Assembly (NCBI GenBank): GCA_021613535.1
Contig: CP075495.1
Location: 14,880,001 to 14,944,000 of the forward strand
Direction of reading: 5' to 3'
Origin: Adineta vaga
Lineage: Eukaryota; Rotifera
DNA: 64,000 nt
Shown: positions 34,898-45,817 of the stretch, piece by piece
Position numbering within the stretch: position 1 is the first letter of the stretch
Layout of the letters: each line of letters begins with the position of its first letter
Program-made: the position numbers and the translations under genes
Notes under the pieces: generated by a model
Database searches by the model: none
What the model saw: only the letters and a program-made list of their open reading frames with translations
What the model was told of the DNA's origin: nothing

Positions 34898-35425
34898 GGT
34901 AGATTATCATTTACCACAAATCTGGTTTCCTAAAATCATCCTTACATGAAATCCATATTTGTGGATAAATATCGGGGATTAGATATGGTGGTGACCAATT
35001 AGGGATTTTAAGTTGTGGATTTTATAATTTAGGGATTTTTTTATGAAAAAGACTTTTCACCTGCACAACATAGTTAGACGTTTAAAGTCAGAGGAACTCT
35101 AAATAGTATGTTATCACTTCGCTAAAATTGTGGTGACCAAACTCAGTCGATAAAACAAATTCACGAATAATTTTAGACAGTTTTTATAGGCCGATTCTGG
35201 ACACCATAATCTACGGTATGATAACCTATCTCGAGATGTGCCACGGTACTTGGAGGAATGTGTCCCGCATGCGTGAAACTAAAAAAATCCCTGAATTTTA
35301 AAATCCACAACTTAAAATCCCTAATTGGTCACCACCATACCTAATCCCCGATATTTATCCACAAATATGGATTTCATGTAGGGATGATTTTAGGAAACCA
35401 GATTTGTGGCAAATGATAGACATTC
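34898..35425. mobile_element. Foldback/MITE-like element with about 125-135 bp inverted arms
   Basis: The left arm (about 34904-35035) and right arm (about 35282-35418) are inverted copies sharing blocks such as CCACAAATCTGGTTTCCTAA and CAATTAGGGATTTTAAGTTG with few mismatches. The central about 240 bp is unrelated to the arms and non-coding. The 8-bp word GGAAGGAT occurs just outside both ends (34890-34897 and 35426-35433), as expected of an 8-bp target-site duplication of hAT type, although the outermost 7 bp of the arms match poorly. No transposase is present. Confidence 0.75.
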
Positions 35426-35433
35426 GGAAGGAT

Positions 35434-35863
35434 TGGTCAACTAGAATCTTTTTCACAGTTCTGAATAGATACAAAAGCGATCCAGATATATTCTAGTTTC
35501 GAGTAAAATGCGAAGAAACGTTTTTTGTCTAATCGAATCTGAATTTGAAAAGGAAGTTCAGTGGATAGCTATTTATGATGTCGATGACTTTCTTTCAGGT
35601 GAACTACTATTATTTGTGTTGTGTAAAGGTCAAATAAAGATTCGCACAGATACTAACAAGCAAAATTTTAATAGTTGTCTCTTTGACAAAATACTTACAT
35701 GGTATACAAAAACATATTCATGGTCAATGCAAACTTTATCGCACTGTTAAATGAAATTTGTTGTGAAAATGAATAGAAACTCAAAGACAACTACAGCTTT
35801 CAGCAAATACATTGTCTCTATATTATCATTAATAGAAGACTAAAATACATAAGGAATATCTTG
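35434..35863. other. Intergenic spacer
   Basis: Contains one 80-codon frame on the plus strand (35508) with no recognisable feature. I do not call a gene. Confidence 0.3.
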
Positions 35864-35951
35864 AGGGTGTGGGTGGGTGTGGGTGAGGGTGTGGGTGTTG
35901 GCGGTTATTAGAAAGATGTAGTATCTACACCCACGCCCACACCCACACCCT
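35864..35951. repeat. Interstitial telomere-like G-rich repeat in inverted arrangement
   Basis: A left arm of GGGTGT/GGGTG-type repeats (35864-35902) is followed after about 23 bp by a right arm of the complementary CACCC-type repeats (35926-35951), so the two can pair as a hairpin. Bdelloid telomeres are reported to be built on a TGTGGG unit, which these arrays match with interruptions. The block is a possible scar of end-joining or of a telomere-associated element. Confidence 0.7.
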
Positions 35952-36192
35952 GGACAGAATTATTCTTGATTAAAATATTCAACTTTTATATGGCGGACAT
36001 AATTATTTAGAAGAATAATAGACAGCTTGCGAGGGTGCTCAGATATAAACAATATGATGTTCTAAAGTCAATGACATGCTTTACAGTTTATTAGATAGCT
36101 ATACAATACTCTGATAAGAGCGGACAAATGTATAAAATATAAGAATGAAAAATTTATAATCAAATAATAAGCAGAAACTAATGTTTCATTAT

Positions 36193-36420
36193 GGGGTCTA
36201 AGTGGACCCCAGGTGGATAATAAGCGTATATATTACTTTGAGGTAATTTATCTCATAGACAGATAAAGAAGATAAGCGAATGCTTTCTATGGTATACTAT
36301 ACTAGTCTTCACTAAAGCATATCTAGAGTAGTGTGATATAATCTGCGGTCGCATGTGTAAAACATTAGAATGAAACTAGTTGGGGTCCGTGCGGACCCCA
36401 GGTGGGCGTTTGAGGGTTAA
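36193..36420. repeat. Two related GC-rich hairpins (GGGGTC...GACCCC)
   Basis: Two palindromes, GGGGTCTAAGTGGACCCC (36194-36211) and GGGGTCCGTGCGGACCCC (36382-36399), share the same downstream word AGGTGG and lie about 190 bp apart in AT-rich DNA. The second is followed by a G-rich stretch ending GAGGGTTAA (36412-36420), so the complementary strand would read TTAACCCTC, like a piggyBac-type end. A matching left terminus was not found. Confidence 0.5.
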
Positions 36421-37228
36421 TAATTTTTGAATGATATTTGGAAAAACAACGACTAAATACAAATTAAACATATGTTTAGGATGAAATTTATTTGATAGTT
36501 TGATCATTTTCTTGTCGAGAGTGACTGGTTCGATCGAAAAGAGATTTGCCTGTAGCGTGCTCTAAAGCTCTAAAGGGTTATTTTTATTCGTTCGATGATT
36601 CATTGGTCTTACGTACGTTAGTCTGGCCACTACTATTTTCATTCTGTTATAGTGTGTTTTCTTGTCGACGACAGAATGAACACATAAATATTTCGTTTTC
36701 TTTTCTTTGCATGTTGTTAACCAAGAGATAAAGAACGAAAAATATAATAGTTTAAACCATGCCTTCATTTCTTACACACACCATCTTCTGTTAAGTTAGA
36801 AATATCTATATACAACGCAACATGCAGGTTAGTTCACGGTATATCCAACAGAATACGCAGAGATGAGCTAAAATAATGATTCTTTTTCTTTCATAACCTT
36901 TGAGTAACCCTTGAACTTGTATGCGTTGTTCCTCGTGTTCACAACAAGAACAATCATATGAGCATATACCAATTCTATACCGATAGATAGCTTAAAAAAC
37001 ATGTGTAGGGAAAGTCATCTAGAGGACGAAAACGAAAATGATAACGTAAATTTAGAAGACCAGATAGATGTAAATTTCTGAAACCTTTTTTTTATTGAAA
37101 AACTTTGTTTTTGAATTTATTTAGGCATTGTCCAGGTCGAAAAATCCGAGCCGGATCCCGCTGGAACCAGAACATCCCGGCAATTTCATGGAAGCAGGGT
37201 TCCGAACCAGATATTTTTGTGTTTAATA
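36421..37228. other. Intergenic with one GC-rich island
   Basis: Mostly AT-rich. A distinctly GC-rich stretch at about 37125-37205 stands out but was not identified; it may be a mobile-element fragment. Confidence 0.35.
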
Positions 37229-38575
37229 TTATAACAAAACCTTTAAAAAGATAGATTTAAAATGTATGTTTCTGTTGAAAATAAGACCGACGTGAGGATT
37301 GTTTAGACCAAGTAATAAAATATTTATAAAGAACAGAAAATATTTCATGTTAACCATAACTAATTGATCATGAGATGATATAAAAACAGAATAAGAATCA
37401 AATATATAAAGCATACTTCCAAGAATAGAATGCCAAATACACAAAATTATTAAAATAAATATTGATACAAGTGAATATCTATCAATTGTTGTTAAATACG
37501 AAATATTTGGCTACAAAAGATGTGTTTATCAATTAGAATTCAAATCTGGAAAACAAACTTTACCAAGGAATTACAAATTGTCCATCGAAATGCAATTGAA
37601 GTCAAAAGTAGTATACATGTTATATTAATTCGATTCTGAGCGACACTATAAAGAATGGATTTAGGTTTAGTCTGATTTCGGGAAAAGATTTCTAATACTT
37701 ATATGGAAGAGCAAATGGACTAAAGGCTATCATTGTAATTAAAAAGATCAAGTAATAGCCATTCCAATAGAAATATTTTGCTCGACGAGCTAAATAAATG
37801 ATTTTTGAATTCTTTTTGGTAATAAAATGATAATATCTGCATAACATGCAACGATTAAAACCGAACGTTTTCGTTTATGTCCTGGTCTATCTAATTCATT
37901 TTCATCATCATTTTGAAATAGAAATCCTCGAAGAAATTTTGTTCGAGTTTTAATATGATCATATAATTTCCATTCTTGTTGATCAACAAATGTTTCTCGA
38001 TTGATTCCTGATATTTGATTAGGATCTGCAATTAAACTCACTTGATTATCAAATAATGCTGATCCCATTGAGATACTTAATTGTTGAACATCAGTTGGAA
38101 AATAATGTAAATCGAATTTTGAATCGAATATTCCATGAACATCACGATACTCACGGATTTCATACTGATGAGACGACGATTTTCTTAGCTATACTTCATA
38201 TTTTGAGCTTGATTGTGTGCAATATTAAGAAGAAACAATTGAGGATGCCAATAGGTTTCAGAAAAATCTTTCGACAGTTTTATTGTTTCACCATGTTCAA
38301 GTCGATTTTGTTCGATATTAGATAGTGATGAAAGAATTTCATCCTCATTGATTTCCGTCTTTAAAATCCATCGAGCTTCAATTGCTACATAAGCTTGAAA
38401 GCTTTCTTCTTGAGTATCAAGTTTACCTGATAAAATAAGTTTTGAATTATTTTGATAAATATCAATTATACATACCAATTCGAAGAAAAACTAAACGTAT
38501 ATTTATTTCAATTGGATCATCTTTTTCATAATGTTCGTGTTAGATATGTATATCACGAATACCTACGAAGATATA
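37229..38575 (-). pseudogene. Decayed Cys-loop (pentameric) ligand-gated ion channel gene
   Basis: Minus-strand segments follow the order of a pLGIC. Ligand-binding strands come first (IEINIRLVFLRIG; YVAIEARWILKTEI; YWHPQLFLLNIAHN), then the FDLHYFPTDVQQLSISMGS region and the pre-M1/M1 region (ARRAKYFYWNGYYLIFLITM). The M2-M3 region (PNISYLTTIDRYSLVS, then IILCIWHSILG) and a final hydrophobic segment (YFLFFINILLLGLNNPHVG) complete it. The reading frame is broken by stops near 38543 and in the M1-M2 segment (near 37700 and 37630) and by at least one frameshift near 37800. Intact members form neurotransmitter-gated channels; this copy should be non-functional. Confidence 0.7.
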
Positions 38576-39706
38576 TTTAACAATTTTCTATTTTTATCCA
38601 ACATTAGTTGATAATCAATAGATCATAGGTTCGATGAAGAATGTCGTCTATTACATATCATTCCTCATCAATCAGCAATGTATATTCAGAAGTCAAGTGT
38701 TGTTTTTCTTAGATAAGGATATTGTATATCTTGGATGATGAAAAAATTGATTTGCTAATAACGAATGGAATTTATCATATAAGATCTGTTCGAGCTTTCA
38801 TCAATAATTCACAACATTCAAACTGAAACTACTGAATTTGAAGTTTATCTTCTAGTACGCATCTTGAATCAATTACCAACAAGAGAATAGAAAATAAGGA
38901 GAAAATTTTCTATTCAAATATTTTCTTTGTAACTCTACTTTATCATTTTATTTCTCTACTGGAAGTATATTTACATTACATATTTCAATCGAATATTAAA
39001 TTTATATTTTATTTATCTTACTTGTCTCTATAGAATATCGGATATCATCGTGTTGTTTCATATCGTTGTACTAAACAGTTTTACTACTTGATTCTATCAT
39101 CAATAAACGAGAACGACACATATATTATAACCCAGAAAGTATTAATATCATTACCTCATTCCAAACAGACATTTATATCTCAGCGAAAATCGAACGCTCT
39201 TAAGTGCAAAAATTCCTTTCCTACAATATTTCTCGCCTTAAAGAATCGAATTAGTTCTCAACAAAAATTTAATCTTTTCTGATGATAAGTACGCTAAATC
39301 TTTATACTATTCTTCTCAACCAGGTCTTGTATATAATTGAATAGAAAAAAGAAAGAAACCCCTTCTCTATTTCAATAGATGTCATACAATTACAAATAAA
39401 AATCTTATTTTGAACTTTGTGAATAAGAAAATAATTGAATTTTTCCTCGATAAAATCGTCATCTTCTTTCATAAACAAACTCTTTCAAATGAAAAGAAAT
39501 TCTCTTATATGAATAATTTCGCAATGATCTAATTGATTGGATAATACATCTTAAACAAACAAAGAACTGCATACTTTTTCATTGAGAAAGTCTTTGTAAA
39601 GATTCATTTCATTCGCCTCTGGTCTTAGTACATTCATTCAAATTCTTTTCTATTTCTTTTAGATATCTTTCTCAAAACAAAATAATACTTTTTATTTTAT
39701 CAAAAA
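38576..39706. other. Intergenic upstream of importin-5
   Basis: AT-rich. It may hold faint remains of the channel gene's 5' part and the importin-5 promoter. Nothing supportable. Confidence 0.35.
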
Positions 39707-42700
39707 ATGACAGCACCATTGAATGTTAATCCTCAGGAAGAACAACTCTTTCTTGACACACTTCAAAATTGCTTACAACAAGACAATGCTAAACGTACCG
39801 CAGCTGAGGTAAATACACAGTTATCTTCAATAGAAAAGCAAAGTCGATCTTTCAAATCTTTTTTTTCTTTTAATTAGCAAATCTATCAAGATATTCCTGA
39901 TGAGAAAAAAGGTATTTTACTTATGTCAACAATATGTAATACGACAAAAGATGTATCAGTAAGTTAAATGAAATGAATAGATATTTGTCTAAGAATTATT
40001 CTTATTCATTTAAGGTTCGTTCAATGGCATCGATTATGTTTCGACGTTTAATTCAAACACAATTTGAAAATTTTTGGCCAAAATATTCTCCTGATCAACA
40101 AGTGATTTTCAGAAAAGAATTACTCACACGATTAATTCAATTAGATGATGATGAAGATATTCGAAAGAAAATTTGTTATATCGTTGCTGAATTAGCAAAG
40201 AATTTAATGGGTAAAAATTGAATGATTTAATGAAATGTATTGAATTTGATGAATTTTAGATGAAAATGAACAATCACAATGGCCAGAAGTTTTGGATTTT
40301 CTTTTTCAATCGGCTAATTCACCACATAGTACATTGAAAGAATCAGCGTTGATTATTTTCGAGTAAATTTCTTTTTTCGAGAAATAAAAACTATGAATCA
40401 ATGAAATCTTTTCTTCTTATTTCTAGAGCTTTTCCAGGTATTTTTGGTAATCAAGCTGAACAACTAATACAAATTATTCACCAAATCTTTTTAAATTGTT
40501 TAAACGATCAAGAAAAGAGAGTTCGTTATACAGCTGCAACTGCTTTTGCAGCTTATCTTAAACATAATGCGGAAAATACACAATTGTTGAATGTTTATCG
40601 AGATTGTTTACCACCTCTTCTCTCAGTAAGAAGAATTCGCAGGCGAAACATTTTCTATATAATGTTCACTGTTTTTTAGACAATAACACATAGTTTAGCT
40701 AATTCCGATGATGATACAGTATTGAAAGCATTAATTGATATTGCTGAAAATACAGCGAAATATCTTCGACCAGCTATTGACGAAGTTTTCAATTTATGTC
40801 TTCATGTTTGTATTTCATTTGTGAAAAAGAAATTTCTCTTGATGAATGTTTGTTTTGTATTCCTTAGACAATGGAACAAAAAGATGATTTTGAAGAATCA
40901 CGTCGTCATTTAGCTTTGGAAGTCTTAGTTACTTTATCGGAAACAGCAAGTGCGATGGTTCGAAAAGTTGCCAAGAAATATATGCCTAGACTCGGTAAAT
41001 AAACAAGTTGTGAAAAAAATGAATTCTTTGAAAAGTTTCTTTTAAGTTCCTCAATTACTTGAAATGATGGTTGATTTGGATGATGATTCAGATTGGTCAA
41101 CAAAAGATATAATTGAAGATGAAGAAGATGATAGGTAAATGATTATTCCATTCGATAGAATCATTTTAAGAAATTTCAATCATTTATTTAGTAATGCTGT
41201 TGTTGGTGAAAGTTCATTGGATCGTCTTGCCTGTGCACTTGGTGGAAAAACAATGCTAAACTATATTCTAACAACTGTTCAAACAATGTTACAAAATCGT
41301 ATGCTATTTATCTTTTTACAAATCTTATCATATGAAAATGAATTCTATAGCTGATTGGCGTTATCGTCATGCTGGTTTAATGGCAATATCAGCAACTGGT
41401 GAAGGTTGTCATAAAGAAATGGCACTTTTACTTGATGATCTAGTTAATGGAATATTAGTTTTTCTTAAAGATTCAGTAATATCATTTCACTTGATATTTC
41501 TATTTGAAAAAGATCTCTCTTTTCTTCTCTTAGCATCCACGTGTTCGATATGCAGCTTGTAATGCACTAGGACAAATGTCAACAGATTTTCAAGGAACAT
41601 TTCAAAAGAAATTTCATTCAAAAGTTATTCCCGGTCTTCTTTTAATTCTCGATGATCATGAAAATCCTCGAACACAAGCACATGGTGGTGCTGCTTTAGT
41701 TAATTTTGCTGAAGATTGTCCACCACGTTTACTTATTGAACATTTACCACAAATTATTGAAAAATTAGAACAAGTTCTCAATCGAAAATATCAAGAAGTA
41801 CGATCTTAAGATTTCAATCAAATGAATTGTTTTTCTTCTTTCTTAGCTTGTTCAACATAATCGTAAATTAGTTCTTGAACAAATTGTCACAACACTTGCA
41901 GCCATTGCTGATACAGTTGCACAAGATTTTTCACCTTATTATGATCGGTTAGTTTGGATTTTTCTTTTAGAACCAAATCTTCTCTTGTTTCTATTTAAGT
42001 TTCATGCCACAATTAAAATATTTATTCAAAAATGCCATTACACCTGATTATCGAATGTTACGTGGTAAAACAATGGAATGCATCAGTTTAATTGGTTTGG
42101 CAGTTGGCAAAGATAAAGTTTGCATTTCACCTCTTCCAGTGTAAAGATAAAAGAGACTTTCATTTTATTCTTGTAGTTTATCAATGATTGTTATGAAATT
42201 ATGCAAGAATTAGTTAAAACTCAAGTTGATTTCGAAAATTTAGGCAATGATGATCCACAGATTTCATATTTGATTGGTGCATGGACACGTATATGTAAAA
42301 TCTTAGGCAAAGACTTTGAACAATATTTACCCATTGTTATGGGACCAGTTTTAAAAGCAGCTTCATTTAAACCAGAAGTCACTGTACTTGCTGATGATGA
42401 AACTGAAGTTGACGAAGATGATAATTGGGAAGTTTTAAACGTGGGAGATCAAGTATGAATCACTTATTTTGACGTTGAAATTGATATATCTGATTATTTA
42501 TTTAGGCATTTGGTATTAAAACAACAGGTCTTGAAGAAAAAGCAAGTGCTTGTTCAATGCTTGTTTGTTATGCAAAAGAATTAAAAGAAGGTTTTGTTAA
42601 TTATGTTGAAGAAACAACAAAATTGATGGTTCCACTTCTTCGATTTTATTTTCATGAAGGTTTGATATGATCAAAATAAATAAAAAGATTTATTTTTCTT

Positions 42701-44101
42701 CTTTGATACAGGTGTTCGTGCTGCAGCTGCTGAATCATTACCACATTTACTTGATTGTGCTAAATTACGTGGTGATGATTATGTTCGTCAAATGTGGCAA
42801 TATATGAATAAAGAATTATTTAAAGCAATTGAAATTGAACCTGATCATGAAGTTCTCGGTGAATTATTTTCATCTGTTGGCAAAGTAAATTCAAAGTGTT
42901 GATTTTATTAATCAATGATTATCTTCTTTTCGTTTCTCTTTATTTAGTGTATTGAAACGTTAGGTGTGACAAGTTTAACAGCTGATGAATTGAAAGAATT
43001 AACAACAATTCTTGACAGTCATTTGAAGAAACATTTTGAACGTTCAAATGAACGTGCTGAAAAACGACGTGATGAAGATTATGATGAAGAAACAGAAGAA
43101 GAAATGCTCGAAGAAGATGATTTTGATGCATATATATTAAATCGTTTATCTGATATTATTCATTCACTTTTAGTTACTTATACCGATTCATATTTGACTT
43201 ATTTCGATACATTAGTTCCACATTTTTATGCACTTCTTCAACCAACACAATCAATCTCTGATCGTCAATGGGCATTATGTGTCTTTGATGATGTCATTCA
43301 ATTTACTGGTGCACATTCACATCGTTATGCACAATTCTTTCTCTCACGAATGGCTGAAAGTCTTGCTGATCCATCCGCTGAAGTAAATCGAGATTTCATA
43401 TTCTTTTCACATCTCTTTTTTCTCTTCTTGAAAGATTCGTCAAGCTGCTGCATATGGTTTTGGTGTGATGGGAATGAATGGTGGTGCTGTTTATGCACGT
43501 GCATGTGCTGAAGCTTTACCACGTTTATTTGCAATGATTGGTGCACCAGATAGTCGTGCACCTGAAAATAACACAGCAACAGAAAATGCAGTTAGTGCAG
43601 TGACAAAAATCTTCAAATACAATAATTCATGTATAGATAATCTTGATAAAGTAAGTCAAGGTTGTGAAATAGGAAAAAACTATTGATTTTATTTTGTATA
43701 GCTTCATCAAGTATGGTTGAGTTGGTTTCCAATCTATGAAGATACTGAAGAATCACCTCATGTTTATGGTTATTTATGTGATCTAATTGAATCGTATGTA
43801 AAAAAACAAACGAGAAGAATAAAATGAATATGCATGAAGAGATTCTTTTTCTTTTTAAAGAAATAATCCAATCATCATTGGACCAGAAAATTCGAATATA
43901 CCCAATGTGATGAAATTATTTGCTGATGCATTTGTTAAATCTTCAATTGAATTTAGTTCAGTCGTTGGTCAACGTATGGTTCTCATTCTTCGACATGTTC
44001 AAACAATTCCAACAATATTTCAAACATGTATGAATGCTTTGACAAATGATGAACGTCACGCATTAGCCAATGCATTAAATACAGTTGCAACATCTCAATA
44101 A
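39707..44101 (+). CDS. IPO5: Importin-5 (karyopherin beta-3), about 20 exons
   Basis: About 20 short exons separated by 45-70 bp introns encode a HEAT-repeat protein that follows importin-5/RanBP5 along its whole length. Landmarks are the start [146 protein letters not shown]; an acidic loop [14 protein letters not shown]-like near 43090; and [12 protein letters not shown] before the C-terminal repeats ending [11 protein letters not shown]. Importin-5 carries ribosomal proteins, histones and other cargo into the nucleus with RanGTP-driven release. All exons appear open. A short piece of the penultimate-exon region is duplicated at 54245. Confidence 0.95.
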
Positions 44102-44426
44102 AATCATTCTCATTGTTTCAAACTAAACTACTTTTATAGACATATATTTTTTTTCGTTTTCTTTCATTTCTATTTTGTTATGATCTCTTCTTATATCTAT
44201 TTGTGTTGACCGGTCGACGAACATAAGAGAAACAGAATTCGATTAACATTCTTGATTTTCTTTTGTTCATTATTATTATTTTCTATTTTATAAAACGAAA
44301 ACGTTGATTAGCATAAAAGAAGTAAGAGAAAACGAAATAAAAAAAATCAGATGAAATATCTTATAGAATTTCGAACATAAAATAAACAAGATTTCTCTTC
44401 ATTTTAATGATGTCTTTGATATACTA
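44102..44426. other. 3' flank of importin-5
   Basis: T-rich non-coding sequence. Part of it (about 44357-44398) is repeated next to the importin-5 fragment at 54286-54327. Confidence 0.5.
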
Positions 44427-44683
44427 CTATTCATGTTCATATATCTTATTTTCTTGATATAATCTCATAGCAGTGACATATTTCTGAATAATAACTCTAT
44501 ACAATTGTAATATAATTAAATATCCAGTTAATGAACTTATAACAGTCAGAGTAGTTTTCCGTATATCAGAAGGAATACCAGCACGCATATAAATAATTAA
44601 AGAAACTGTTGTTATTTCAATCAGAATTCCAAGGATGTGAAATAGAAGAGTAATACGCAAAATATTACACGTTGACAGTACAT
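44427..44683 (-). pseudogene. Internally deleted copy of the four-TM protein family
   Basis: The C-terminal half (RITLLFHILGILIEITTVSL, GIPSDIRKTTLTVISSLTGY) closely matches the intact 154-aa protein at 59257-59721. The first codons (MYCQRV) and the upstream flank also match, but roughly 80 codons between them, covering two membrane segments, are missing and the frame is disrupted. It is a remnant of the tandemly dispersed module described at 59-61 kb. Confidence 0.7.
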
Positions 44684-44767
44684 CGTATATGGTAATATGA
44701 TGTAGCTTTTACCTAGACATATACGATTAAGTACCTCAAGGAGAAGCAAAGAAGCATAATTTCATTT

Positions 44768-45055
44768 TTTTGTCTTTTGCTTTGAATTTATGGGAATTGT
44801 ATTGTTATGATGATATGGTAGGTAGTAGGTATTCCATCGTTCTTGTACTGTGTATAATAGGGGTACACGAAACGTTCATTTCATAAAAAATCATCAATAA
44901 TTCACAAACGATAGATAAGACATGCATTATGATAAAAAATTGTTGAATTTCATGTTCATTTAGAGTATTTTGTTTTGTTATATTCGTATAAATTCAGATA
45001 AGTTGTTCAAAGTCAGTCTATACTTTTTTATATTTCAAACTGATTTTCAAAACAA
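44768..45055 (-). pseudogene. Amidohydrolase-module remnant 1
   Basis: The minus strand retains scattered pieces of an Amidohydrolase-2 C-terminus (TLNEHEIQ-type segment, then the C-rich end) with stops and frameshifts. The stretch 44768-44944 is about 95% identical to 52181-52357 and more distantly related to 56.1-56.4 kb and 59.8-60.1 kb, so the four belong to one duplicated module. Confidence 0.55.
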
Positions 45056-45066
45056 AATCGACTTTC

Positions 45067-45322
45067 ATGTATAATTATCATCAAGAACGACGAGATTTAA
45101 CCGAATCACTCTTCGATTCACCTTCATACTCAAGATGGTAAAAAAAACTGTGTGAAGGAAAGTATTCATATTGCAAGAATGTTTTCACTATCTTAATGAA
45201 TGTGTCGTATCATCAGGACGACGAAAAAGTCAATAATGTTCTTTCTTCAGACGAACGATTATTTAGCCTTTCATTGTATGGAATCAATGGAAAATTTATC
45301 GTCCAACTTATTCGCTATGTAG
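45067..45322 (+). CDS. Candidate two-exon small gene (58 aa), hypothetical
   Basis: Exon 1 (45067-45137: MYNYHQERRDLTESLFDSPS) joins exon 2 (45217-45322: TTKKSIMFFLQTNDYLAFHC, ending LFAM) in frame across a 79-bp intron. Composition and splice sites look real. A hydrophobic frame downstream (about 45425-45496, VTMVIVLANGLLIYLDYF) could be a third, membrane-anchoring exon, but no in-frame joint was found. Function unknown. Confidence 0.3.
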
Positions 45323-45817
45323 AAATGAGAAGCAAATATTATTTCTCTGACAAATAAAGAACACTAAAAAAGTAAGACAAATTAAGGGATTAATCGCAGT
45401 GAAAGAAATGAACCAATTGGCGTTTCTACGTAACAATGGTTATTGTATTAGCTAATGGATTGTTAATTTATCTTGATTATTTTCGATCTGATTAATTCTT
45501 ACGATATATCATTGACAAACTATCACAGCATTGGTCGAATATTTAGCAATATATAACACATTGTGATAACCAGTATGTATTTCATGTTTGTATTTATTAT
45601 TTGAATACACAAAAAATAATATCCTCAAAGAAAAGATGAACACGTCGTTTTTGTGTATATTGATTTAATGGAATGAACTTCAATAATATTACTATACATA
45701 GTCTGAAGACGTCATAGATAGTTTCTTTGTTTTTCCTTACTTTAAGTATCCTATCAATTATCAAAAATAATCTGATGAAGGAAATAATTCTCATATATTT
45801 TTATATTTCAGAGAACA

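Noticed and set aside
35508-35750. Plus-strand 80-codon frame between two repeat elements
   Set aside because: No homology-like motif, no splice partners, and no coding signal beyond being open.
39088-39282. Plus-strand 64-codon frame upstream of importin-5
   Set aside because: Ser/Lys-rich chance frame in AT-rich promoter DNA.
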